Below are positions 7,259-11,582 of a stretch of DNA of 11,649 bases, in pieces. Within the stretch, counting starts at the first letter, position 1; each line of letters starts with the position of its first letter. The stretch is from contig CAKPPI010000028.1 of NCBI GenBank assembly GCA_934177545.1, positions 1 through 11,649 of the forward strand, read 5' to 3'. Source of the DNA: an uncultured Bacilli bacterium (GTDB lineage: Bacteria; Bacillota_I; Bacilli_A; RF39; UBA660). Under the pieces are notes generated by a model. It searched no databases. It was not told where the DNA came from and saw nothing but the letters and a program-made list of their open reading frames with translations. The position numbers were made by a program, and so were the translations under genes.

Positions 7259-8028
7259 ATTTTCACCCTCGATATAAAGGAATAAGTATCATTTAATAAT
7301 TTAAAAGTATATTGATAATTTGTAGTAGAAGTTATTGTCCCTTTTCCATCAGTATTTTCTGAAAAATCTACTTTTTCTGTTATTACAATAGTATCTCCTA
7401 CTCTTTCAGCCTTAGTAACAGTTCCATGATAGAAACTACCAGTAGTACCACTACCTTCTGTTAGATAATATAGGTAACCATTAACACTTTCATCATAGAT
7501 GTAGTACTCTATTATATAAGGTCCTACTCGCATAGGTTCACTCTTATTAAGAGTATTACTACCACCAAATAATTCTTTATAAGTGTGTTCAACTCTTTCA
7601 TACGGAATAAATCCTGTAGAACTACTTTCTTGTAACGTATAACTCCTATTATTTATAGTAACATTTTTCTTGATATCTGCTGTATTTTGAATAGTAGTAA
7701 AATCAGATTTCTTTAAATTATGATAAACTAAAGCCATTTTACTAGATTCACTAGCACTACTCACCTGATAATTATCAGAATCATTATAAAACCAATATTT
7801 ATAATAACTATCTCCTGTTAGCACTACTTTATTATATAAATCTTGCACTAAACTACTATTAATATCTAATGTTTCATTTTTACTATCCGAATCAATTCTT
7901 TTTTCATCACTAGTCACTGTTTCCGTCTTATTAGTAACTTTACCAAAACTTATATAAGTAATATAACCAACCAATAAAATCACTACTACTATAAGAAAGA
8001 TAACAACTCCATTATTCTTCTTTTCCAT
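7255..8028 (-). CDS. Membrane-anchored extracellular protein of unknown function
   Basis: A 257-aa protein with one N-terminal transmembrane segment (about residues 7-27) after a MEKKNN cytoplasmic start. A Ser/Thr/Asp/Lys-rich linker follows, then an exposed domain of about 200 residues rich in Tyr, Ser and Thr. The C terminus (TTNYQYTFKLLNDTYSFISRVKI, residues about 235-257) has the alternating pattern of closing beta strands. I do not recognise a family. I choose ATG 8028 because AGGAG lies 8 nt upstream. An upstream in-frame TTG at 8076 would place the start within the terminator of the ABC-F gene and lacks a ribosome binding site. The gene is coupled to the DUF3592-like gene downstream by an ATGA overlap, so the two products may act together at the membrane. 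Confidence 0.7.
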   Translation of the reverse strand: MEKKNNGVVIFLIVVVILLVGYITYISFGKVTNKTETVTSDEKRIDSDSKNETLDINSSLVQDLYNKVVLTGDSYYKYWFYNDSDNYQVSSASESSKMALVYHNLKKSDFTTIQNTADIKKNVTINNRSYTLQESSSTGFIPYERVEHTYKELFGGSNTLNKSEPMRVGPYIIEYYIYDESVNGYLYYLTEGSGTTGSFYHGTVTKAERVGDTIVITEKVDFSENTDGKGTITSTTNYQYTFKLLNDTYSFISRVKI

Positions 8029-8047
8029 ATCTTCATCTCCTAAATTA

Positions 8048-8076
8048 ATAATAATTAATAAATACAAAAAAGACAA
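8048..8076 (-). promoter_or_regulatory. Possible promoter for the 7255-8028 membrane-protein pair
   Basis: TTGTCT (8071-8076) and TATTAT (8048-8053) on the minus strand have a 17-bp spacer. The -35 overlaps the 3' arm and U-tract of the ABC-F terminator. The sequence is AT-rich and chance matches are easy. Confidence 0.35.
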
Positions 8077-8102
8077 TCATATTTTTAAAAATTTATTGTC
8101 TT
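8066..8102 (-). terminator. Intrinsic terminator of the ABC-F gene
   Basis: On the minus strand AGACAAT and ATTGTCT form the outer stem, with an inner A/T-rich palindrome (ATTTTT/AAAAAT), followed by TTTTTTG. It begins 11 nt after the ABC-F stop codon. Confidence 0.75.
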
Positions 8103-8112
8103 CTAACGTAAA

Positions 8113-9693
8113 CTATTGATTGAAATATTCATCAAAAGTTAATCTTCTATCAACTATACTACCATCATCCCTAATTTCAATTATTCTATTACATACAGTC
8201 TGATTAAGTTCATGGTCACGAGAGGTCAAGATTAATTCACCTTCAAAGTTCTCTAATCCCTTATTTAGCGATGTAATGCTTTCTAGATCTAAATGGTTAG
8301 TTGGCTCATCTAATATTAAGAAGTTTGGTTCTTCTAACATCATTTTACTAAGCATACATCTTGCCTTTTCTCCACCTGATAAAACATTTACTTTTTTAAA
8401 TACATCTTCTTTAGAAAATAACATTCTTCCTAAGAAACCTCTTAATTCAGTATCATCATCTACTTTTTTATATTGTTTAATCCAATCAAGAATACTTTCA
8501 TCTTTCTCAAAATAAGAACTATTGTCCTGTGGAAGATAAGCTGGAGAGATAGTCTTGCCAAATAAAACTTGTCCCTTATCAAACTTTTCTACTCCCGCTA
8601 GAATATTAAAGAGTGTCGTCTTTGCTAAATCATTATTAGAAACGATAGCTATTTTATCACCTTTTAAAACAGTAAATGATATCTTATTTAGAACTTTTAC
8701 ACCGTCTACTTCTTTAATTAAGTTTTCTACCTTTAATATTTCTTTTCCAATTTGCTTAGTTATTTTAAATTCAATAAATGGGTACTTTCTAGAAGATGGT
8801 ACAATCTCATCTAGTTCAATTTTTTCTAGCATCTTTTTTCTTGATGTTGCTTGTTTACTCTTAGATGCATTAGCAGAAAATCTAGCAATAAAATCTTGTA
8901 ACTCTTTTATTTTTTCTTCTTTTTTCTTATTAGATTCCTTCATTTGTTTAAGAGCTAACTCACTTGATTGATACCAAAAATCATAATTACCAATATACAT
9001 TTTCATCTTACCAAAATCAATATCAACAATATGAGTACATACTTTATTTAGAAAATATCTATCATGACTGACTACTATTACAGTATTAGGAAAGTTTATC
9101 AAGAACTCTTCTAACCAATTAATAGCATCTAAATCCAAACTGTTAGTAGGCTCATCTAATAATAATATATCAGGATTTCCAAAAAGAGCGGAAGCAAGTA
9201 GTACTTTTACTCTTAGTTTAACTGGTATTTCACTCATTTTTTTATCATAATTTTCATCTTTTATACCTAGATTATTTAGTAAAATAGCTGCATCATTTTC
9301 AGCATTCCAACCATCCATATCTAAAAATTCAGCTTCCAAGTCTGCTAAACGATAGCCATCTTCTTCTGTAAACTCCGTATGAGAATATAATTCTTCTTTT
9401 TCTTTCATTATTTTATATAGTTTATCATTTCCCATAATAACTACATCTAAAACGCGCATATCATCGAACTGATAATGATCTTGTTTTAAAACAGATATTC
9501 TTTCATTTTTTCCAGTGGTAATATCTCCAGTAGTAGTTTCTAATTCACCTGTTAATAATTTTAGAAAGGTACTTTTCCCTGCACCATTAGCACCAATCAA
9601 TCCATAACAAGCCCCATCTACAAATTTTAAGTTAACATTCTCAAACAAAGTCCTTTTTCCAAATCTTAAACTAACATTATTTACTTGTAACAT
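8113..9693 (-). CDS. ABC-F ATPase (YkpA/YbiT-like), one degenerate ATP site
   Basis: A 526-aa protein with two tandem ABC domains and no membrane segments. ABC-F proteins bind the ribosomal E site; some aid translation and some protect against ribosome-targeting antibiotics. NBD1 has Walker A GANGAGKST (residues 34-42), Walker B ILLLDE (Glu181) and H-loop SHDR (His210). Its signature is IPVKL in place of LSGGE at about 156-160. The inter-domain linker (about 250-310) is charged and has SKSKQATSRKKMLEK, typical of this subfamily. NBD2 has a degenerate Walker A SNNDLAKTT (352-360), an intact LSGGE (438-442), Glu463, and Arg492 where the switch His is expected (TSRDH). The linker is short, more like housekeeping than resistance ABC-F proteins. 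GGGAGG lies 6 nt before the ATG. No leader-peptide attenuator is visible. The gene is flanked by its own promoter and terminator. Confidence 0.9.
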   Translation of the reverse strand: MLQVNNVSLRFGKRTLFENVNLKFVDGACYGLIGANGAGKSTFLKLLTGELETTTGDITTGKNERISVLKQDHYQFDDMRVLDVVIMGNDKLYKIMKEKEELYSHTEFTEEDGYRLADLEAEFLDMDGWNAENDAAILLNNLGIKDENYDKKMSEIPVKLRVKVLLASALFGNPDILLLDEPTNSLDLDAINWLEEFLINFPNTVIVVSHDRYFLNKVCTHIVDIDFGKMKMYIGNYDFWYQSSELALKQMKESNKKKEEKIKELQDFIARFSANASKSKQATSRKKMLEKIELDEIVPSSRKYPFIEFKITKQIGKEILKVENLIKEVDGVKVLNKISFTVLKGDKIAIVSNNDLAKTTLFNILAGVEKFDKGQVLFGKTISPAYLPQDNSSYFEKDESILDWIKQYKKVDDDTELRGFLGRMLFSKEDVFKKVNVLSGGEKARCMLSKMMLEEPNFLILDEPTNHLDLESITSLNKGLENFEGELILTSRDHELNQTVCNRIIEIRDDGSIVDRRLTFDEYFNQ

Positions 9694-9716
9694 ACTTTTC
9701 CTCCCAAACTTTCTTA

Positions 9717-9745
9717 ATTTTACTATATATTCAAAGAAAAAGCAA
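9717..9745 (-). promoter_or_regulatory. Possible promoter of the ABC-F gene
   Basis: On the minus strand TTGCTT (9740-9745) and TAAAAT (9717-9722) are separated by 17 bp, about 24 nt before the start codon. Confidence 0.45.
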
Positions 9746-9774
9746 AAGAAAAAAATAGTAGCTTAAAATATAAT

Positions 9775-10284
9775 CTATCTTTTTTGAGGTTTTGATTTAA
9801 TAATTTTTCTCTCTAACTCATTATTAATAAAATTCAAATTATTTTCTCCATATCCAGGAACTATAGAGTTTATCAAGATATCTTCTTTTTCACTTAATAA
9901 TTCGCCTAACATTTCATGTAAAAACACTATATCATCAGCATAAATAATTGTATCAATATCATATACTTTCTTTAATTGTTCTACACAACATAAAGCATAA
10001 GCTATTTTTTCCTCTCTTACCTTTTCTAATTCTAAAAATTCAGGCATAACTATTACACTATCACTAAAATATTTAGAAAGATGTTTCTTATAACTATTTA
10101 CAACTACTGGTAATTCAGAAGATAATATACTAAAGACCAAATAATCACTATTATTTTGTCTTCTAAGTTCTTCTAGTAATCCAGCAAACTTAACAGTTTC
10201 CTCTTCAGTAAAATTTCCATCTACAGTACCATAAATATCACAAAAGAATAATGTGATTGTTTTCCTTTGTTCACTCTTATCCAT
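9775..10284 (-). CDS. HAD-like hypothetical protein with altered motif I
   Basis: A 169-aa soluble protein. Its layout resembles a haloacid dehalogenase (HAD) fold. A hydrophobic strand TLFFCDIYGTVDG (residues 11-23) aligns with motif I DxDGT, but the second acid is Tyr18. A Ser-rich strand end VFSILSSE (50-57) could be motif II, Lys93 motif III, and IIYADD (Asp117, Asp118) motif IV. The second Asp of motif I acts as acid/base in HAD phosphatases, so its loss suggests a non-phosphatase or binding role. This assignment is by eye and uncertain. The start is ATG 10284 with GAGGG 7 nt upstream and a near-consensus promoter. It stands alone between the ABC-F gene and the repeat array, is transcribed away from the array, and shows no clear functional link to it. 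Confidence 0.5.
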   Translation of the reverse strand: MDKSEQRKTITLFFCDIYGTVDGNFTEEETVKFAGLLEELRRQNNSDYLVFSILSSELPVVVNSYKKHLSKYFSDSVIVMPEFLELEKVREEKIAYALCCVEQLKKVYDIDTIIYADDIVFLHEMLGELLSEKEDILINSIVPGYGENNLNFINNELERKIIKSKPQKR

Positions 10285-10338
10285 TTCATAGCCCTCACTA
10301 TTATTATTAGATTTTGTACTGCTTATTTGTTATACAAT

Positions 10339-10366
10339 ATTATATTTATAAAAATGATGTTGTCAA
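10339..10366 (-). promoter_or_regulatory. Strong promoter of the HAD-like gene
   Basis: A perfect TTGACA (10361-10366) and perfect TATAAT (10339-10344) on the minus strand are separated by 16 bp. The -35 is embedded in a palindrome (10357-10369), a possible operator. Confidence 0.75.
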
Positions 10367-10369
10367 CAT
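10357..10369. promoter_or_regulatory. Palindrome over the -35 box (possible operator)
   Basis: ATGTTGTCAACAT is a perfect 6+1+6 inverted repeat covering the whole -35 hexamer of the HAD-like gene promoter. A dimeric repressor bound here would block that promoter. No regulator gene is seen in the window, so this is inference. Confidence 0.4.
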
Positions 10370-10413
10370 TTTTTTATAACATATACGAAAAAAGTGTAAA
10401 TTTTAGTTAGTGA

Positions 10414-10442
10414 TTGTTATAGTCACCATTCTATGATAAAAT
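10414..10442 (+). promoter_or_regulatory. Antitoxin RNA promoter, unit 1
   Basis: TTGTTA (10414-10419), 17-bp spacer, TAAAAT (10437-10442). The same arrangement is conserved in all four units. The expected start is near A10449. Confidence 0.75.
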
Positions 10443-10448
10443 GTATAC

Positions 10449-10566
10449 AGATGAGGGAAACTTCATATAATAAAAGAGGATACATTTGATTTTGCAGATC
10501 AGATGCTTTCCCATATTTTGTGGTTTGCATCCGAATTCAACAGTTGTTGAATCAGATGCTTTTTTT
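10449..10566 (+). ncRNA. Antisense RNA (orphan antitoxin), unit 1
   Basis: A predicted RNA of about 118 nt. It begins with a 6-bp hairpin capped by GAAA (10451-10466; one G-U pair here, ATGAGG/CTTCAT). Next comes the element GGATACATTTGA (10478-10489), a 9-nt spacer, TCAGATGC (10499-10506), a variable 20-nt loop, GCATCCGA (10527-10534) and the terminator. TCAGATGC can pair with GCATCCGA, in competition with the terminator stem. The adjacent toxin gene is reduced to its last seven codons plus stop, so this RNA has no complete cis target. It could act in trans on the other units. Confidence 0.7.
10527..10566 (+). terminator. Intrinsic terminator, unit 1 RNA
   Basis: GCATCCGA-(A)-TTCAAC, 4-nt loop, GTTGAA-TCAGATGC, then seven T's. 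The stem has one C-A mismatch and one bulge. Confidence 0.8.
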
Positions 10567-10588
10567 ATCTATATAATAAAGTAAATAT
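10565..10588 (-). pseudogene. Remnant of hydrophobic peptide toxin, unit 1
   Basis: The minus strand retains the codons for I-F-T-L-L-Y-R plus TAA in the same position relative to the antitoxin terminator as in units 2-4. Upstream of this the peptide N terminus, ribosome binding site, leader and promoter are missing. Sequence jumps at AAATAT (10583-10588) straight into the next unit's upstream region. Compared with unit 3 about 162 bp are absent, and AAATAT occurs at both deletion endpoints in the intact unit (11158-11163 and 11320-11325). Confidence 0.75.
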
Positions 10589-10620
10589 AGTACGCGAAAA
10601 GTGCAAATTTTTATTAATGA

Positions 10621-10649
10621 TTGTTATAGTCATTATTCTATGATAAAAT
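10621..10649 (+). promoter_or_regulatory. Antitoxin RNA promoter, unit 2
   Basis: TTGTTA (10621-10626), 17-bp spacer, TAAAAT (10644-10649). The expected start is near A10656. Confidence 0.75.
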
Positions 10650-10678
10650 GTATACAGATGAAGGAAACTTCATATAAT

Positions 10679-10718
10679 AAAAAAGGATACATTTGATTTA
10701 GGCAATCAGATGCTTTCC
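10679..10718 (-). terminator. Predicted 3' end of toxin mRNA, unit 2
   Basis: The minus-strand RNA can fold GGA-A-(A)GCAU with AUGU-A-UCC (one G-U pair and mismatches), with an inner UGAU/AUCA stem, followed by six U's (10679-10684). The same 3' segment also pairs with the mRNA 5' end. Confidence 0.55.
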
Positions 10719-10732
10719 ATCATGTAAGATAT

Positions 10733-10774
10733 GCATCCGAGTTCAACAATAGTTGAATCAGATGCTATTTTTTT
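10733..10774 (+). terminator. Intrinsic terminator, unit 2 RNA
   Basis: GCATCCGA-(G)-TTCAAC, loop AATA, GTTGAA-TCAGATGC, then TA and seven T's. Confidence 0.8.
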
Positions 10775-10844
10775 ATCTATATAATAGAGTAAATATTATT
10801 ATAAATAATAGTAATATCACAACAAAACTTTGTTTTTTTGTCAT
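10773..10844 (-). CDS. Hydrophobic 23-aa peptide, predicted type I toxin, unit 2
   Basis: A small peptide that starts MTKKQSF and ends FTLLYR. Residues 7-21 are almost entirely Val, Ile, Leu and Phe, enough for one membrane-spanning helix, with Lys3/Lys4 at one end and Arg23 at the other. GGTGGTGAT lies 4 nt before the ATG, matching the 16S tail with core spacing of about 8. The frame is kept without indels in three copies. It is transcribed from a good promoter (10911-10939), with a leader of about 60 nt. The ribosome binding site is partly held in an 8-bp stem (CCCTTCTA 10856-10863 with TAGAAGGG 10871-10878). By analogy with TxpA, BsrG and Fst-type peptides it would insert in the membrane and harm the cell unless its mRNA is bound by the antisense RNA. 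I do not recognise the peptide family. Confidence 0.75.
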   Translation of the reverse strand: MTKKQSFVVILLLFIIIFTLLYR

Positions 10845-10904
10845 AAGTATCACCACCCTTCTAGTTATAATAGAAGGGAAAGCATCTGATATTCAAATGT
10901 ATCC
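10845..10904 (-). promoter_or_regulatory. Toxin mRNA leader with RBS hairpin and end-pairing arm, unit 2
   Basis: The first 28 nt of the predicted mRNA (10904 down to 10877) read GGATACATTTGA-ATA-TCAGATGCTTTCC. They are complementary (12 + 13 bp) to the mRNA 3' end at 10685-10718. An adjoining 8-bp hairpin with a 7-nt loop covers the upstream half of the ribosome binding site. This supports a folded, poorly translated full-length mRNA, as known for hok and several other type I toxin messages. Confidence 0.6.
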
Positions 10905-10910
10905 GAATTA

Positions 10911-10939
10911 ATAGTAACAGACTACCTAGTATATTTCAA
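10911..10939 (-). promoter_or_regulatory. Toxin promoter, unit 2
   Basis: TTGAAA (10934-10939), 17-bp spacer, TACTAT (10911-10916), with TG one base upstream of the -10. The expected start is at G10904 or next to it, the first base of the GGATAC arm. Confidence 0.75.
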
Positions 10940-10990
10940 TAGAACACCACTAAAATATACTACGAGAAAAGTGCAAATTTTTATTAATAA

Positions 10991-11019
10991 TTGTTATAGT
11001 CATTATTCTATGATAAAAT
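10991..11019 (+). promoter_or_regulatory. Antitoxin RNA promoter, unit 3
   Basis: TTGTTA (10991-10996), 17-bp spacer, TAAAAT (11014-11019). The expected start is near A11026. Confidence 0.75.
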
Positions 11020-11049
11020 GTATACAGATGAAGGAAACTTCATATAATT

Positions 11050-11088
11050 AAAAAGGATACATTTGATTTTGCAGATCAGATGCTTCCC
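11050..11088 (-). terminator. Predicted 3' end of toxin mRNA, unit 3
   Basis: The minus-strand RNA can form the same GGA-A-GCAU/AUGU-A-UCC stem as in unit 2, followed by five U's (11050-11054). Confidence 0.5.
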
Positions 11089-11102
11089 TATATATGGTTT
11101 TG

Positions 11103-11141
11103 GCATCTGAGTTCAACAATAGTTGAATCAGATGCTTTTTT
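11103..11141 (+). terminator. Intrinsic terminator, unit 3 RNA
   Basis: GCATCTGA-(G)-TTCAAC, loop AATA, GTTGAA-TCAGATGC, then T6. The lower stem is perfectly paired. Confidence 0.85.
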
Positions 11142-11211
11142 ATCTATATAATAAAGTAAATATTATTATAAATAATAGTAATATTACAACAAAGCTTTCT
11201 CTTTTTGTCAT
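11140..11211 (-). CDS. Hydrophobic 23-aa peptide, predicted type I toxin, unit 3
   Basis: This is the divergent copy of the peptide: it begins MTKRESF and ends FTLLYR. Compared with units 2 and 4 there are five base changes and no indels. Three are silent (Ser6, Val9, Leu20) and two are mild (Lys4 to Arg, Gln5 to Glu). All changes respect the reading frame and leave the hydrophobic core unchanged, which argues that the peptide is translated and selected. The leader, the ribosome binding site (GGTGGTGAT) and the hairpin over it are the same as in unit 2. Confidence 0.75.
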   Translation of the reverse strand: MTKRESFVVILLLFIIIFTLLYR

Positions 11212-11277
11212 AAGTATCACCACCCTTCTAGTTATAATAGAAGGGAAAGCATCTGATATTCAAATGTATCCGAATTA

Positions 11278-11306
11278 ATAGTAACAGACTACCTAGTATA
11301 TTTCAA
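11278..11306 (-). promoter_or_regulatory. Toxin promoter, unit 3
   Basis: TTGAAA (11301-11306), 17-bp spacer, TACTAT (11278-11283), extended by an upstream TG. The expected start is at about G11271. The leader from there to 11212 matches unit 2, with arms at 11244-11256 and 11260-11271. Confidence 0.75.
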
Positions 11307-11357
11307 TAGAACACCACTAAAATATACTACGAGAAAAGTGCAAATTTTTATTAATAA

Positions 11358-11386
11358 TTGTTATAGTCATTATTCTATGATAAAAT
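11358..11386 (+). promoter_or_regulatory. Antitoxin RNA promoter, unit 4
   Basis: TTGTTA (11358-11363), 17-bp spacer, TAAAAT (11381-11386). The expected start is near A11393. Confidence 0.75.
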
Positions 11387-11416
11387 GTATACAGATGAAG
11401 GAGACTTCATATAATT

Positions 11417-11454
11417 AAAAAGGATACATTTGATTTAGGCAATCAGATGCTTCC
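11417..11454 (-). terminator. Predicted 3' end of toxin mRNA, unit 4
   Basis: The minus-strand RNA can form the same GGA-A-GCAU/AUGU-A-UCC stem as in the other units, followed by five U's (11417-11421). Confidence 0.5.
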
Positions 11455-11470
11455 CTATATTTAGAGATGT

Positions 11471-11512
11471 GCATCTGAGTTCAACAATAGTTGAATCAGA
11501 TGCTATTTTTTT
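11471..11512 (+). terminator. Intrinsic terminator, unit 4 RNA
   Basis: GCATCTGA-(G)-TTCAAC, loop AATA, GTTGAA-TCAGATGC, then TA and seven T's. Confidence 0.85.
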
Positions 11513-11582
11513 ATCTATATAATAGAGTAAATATTATTATAAATAATAGTAATATCACAACAAAACTTTGTTTTTTTGTCAT
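11511..11582 (-). CDS. Hydrophobic 23-aa peptide, predicted type I toxin, unit 4
   Basis: Identical over all 72 bases to the peptide gene of unit 2 (type B, MTKKQSF start). The same ribosome binding site and leader hairpin are present (CCCTTCTA and TAGAAGGG arms). The leader reaches the GGATAC end at about 11642, but the promoter lies beyond the window edge. Confidence 0.75.
   Translation of the reverse strand: MTKKQSFVVILLLFIIIFTLLYR

Larger units (their letters stand above)
10656..10774 (+). ncRNA. Antisense RNA (predicted antitoxin), unit 2
   Basis: About 119 nt. It has a GAAA-capped hairpin ATGAAG/CTTCAT (10658-10673), GGATACATTTGA (10685-10696), the type-B spacer TTTAGGCAA, TCAGATGC (10706-10713), a variable 19-nt loop, GCATCCGA (10733-10740) and a terminator. 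Its 3' end coincides with the stop codon of the minus-strand peptide gene. From about 10679 to 10774 it is fully antisense to the predicted 3' UTR of the peptide mRNA, an overlap of about 95 bp. In B. subtilis, RatA/txpA and SR4/bsrG pair through this kind of 3' overlap. I see no protein-coding potential. Confidence 0.8.
11026..11141 (+). ncRNA. Antisense RNA (predicted antitoxin), unit 3
   Basis: About 116 nt. It has a GAAA-capped hairpin (11028-11043), GGATACATTTGA (11055-11066), the type-A spacer TTTTGCAGA, TCAGATGC (11076-11083), a variable 19-nt loop, GCATCTGA (11103-11110) and a terminator. Here TCAGATGC/GCATCTGA and the terminator stem are both perfect 8-bp alternatives. The 3' end meets the toxin stop codon, and about 92 bp overlap the toxin 3' UTR. 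Confidence 0.8.
11393..11512 (+). ncRNA. Antisense RNA (predicted antitoxin), unit 4
   Basis: About 120 nt. The 5' hairpin (11395-11410) has a GAGA tetraloop instead of GAAA, still of GNRA type. It continues with GGATACATTTGA (11422-11433), the type-B spacer TTTAGGCAA, TCAGATGC (11443-11450), a variable 20-nt loop, GCATCTGA (11471-11478) and a terminator. The 3' end meets the toxin stop codon. Confidence 0.8.

Noticed and set aside
8029..8076. Upstream TTG start for the 7255-8028 membrane protein
   Set aside because: It would lie inside the ABC-F terminator and lacks a ribosome binding site, while ATG 8028 has AGGAG at 8-nt spacing.
8276..8971. Plus-strand open frames opposite the ABC-F gene
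   Set aside because: They lie entirely within a well-supported gene on the other strand and lack ribosome binding sites.
9718..9774. Terminator after the HAD-like gene
   Set aside because: T-rich stretches exist on the minus strand, but I could not find a stable stem before them.
10434..10490. Short plus-strand frame starting ATGATAAAATGT in each array unit
   Set aside because: The ATG lies within the antitoxin -10 region, there is no ribosome binding site, and the reading end differs between units 1-2 and 3-4 because of a 1-nt indel.
10685..10904. Inverted arms as terminal repeats of a MITE-like element
   Set aside because: The arms coincide with predicted mRNA ends next to a promoter and a U-run, and I see no flanking target-site duplication. 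An RNA role explains them better, though an insertion origin is not excluded.
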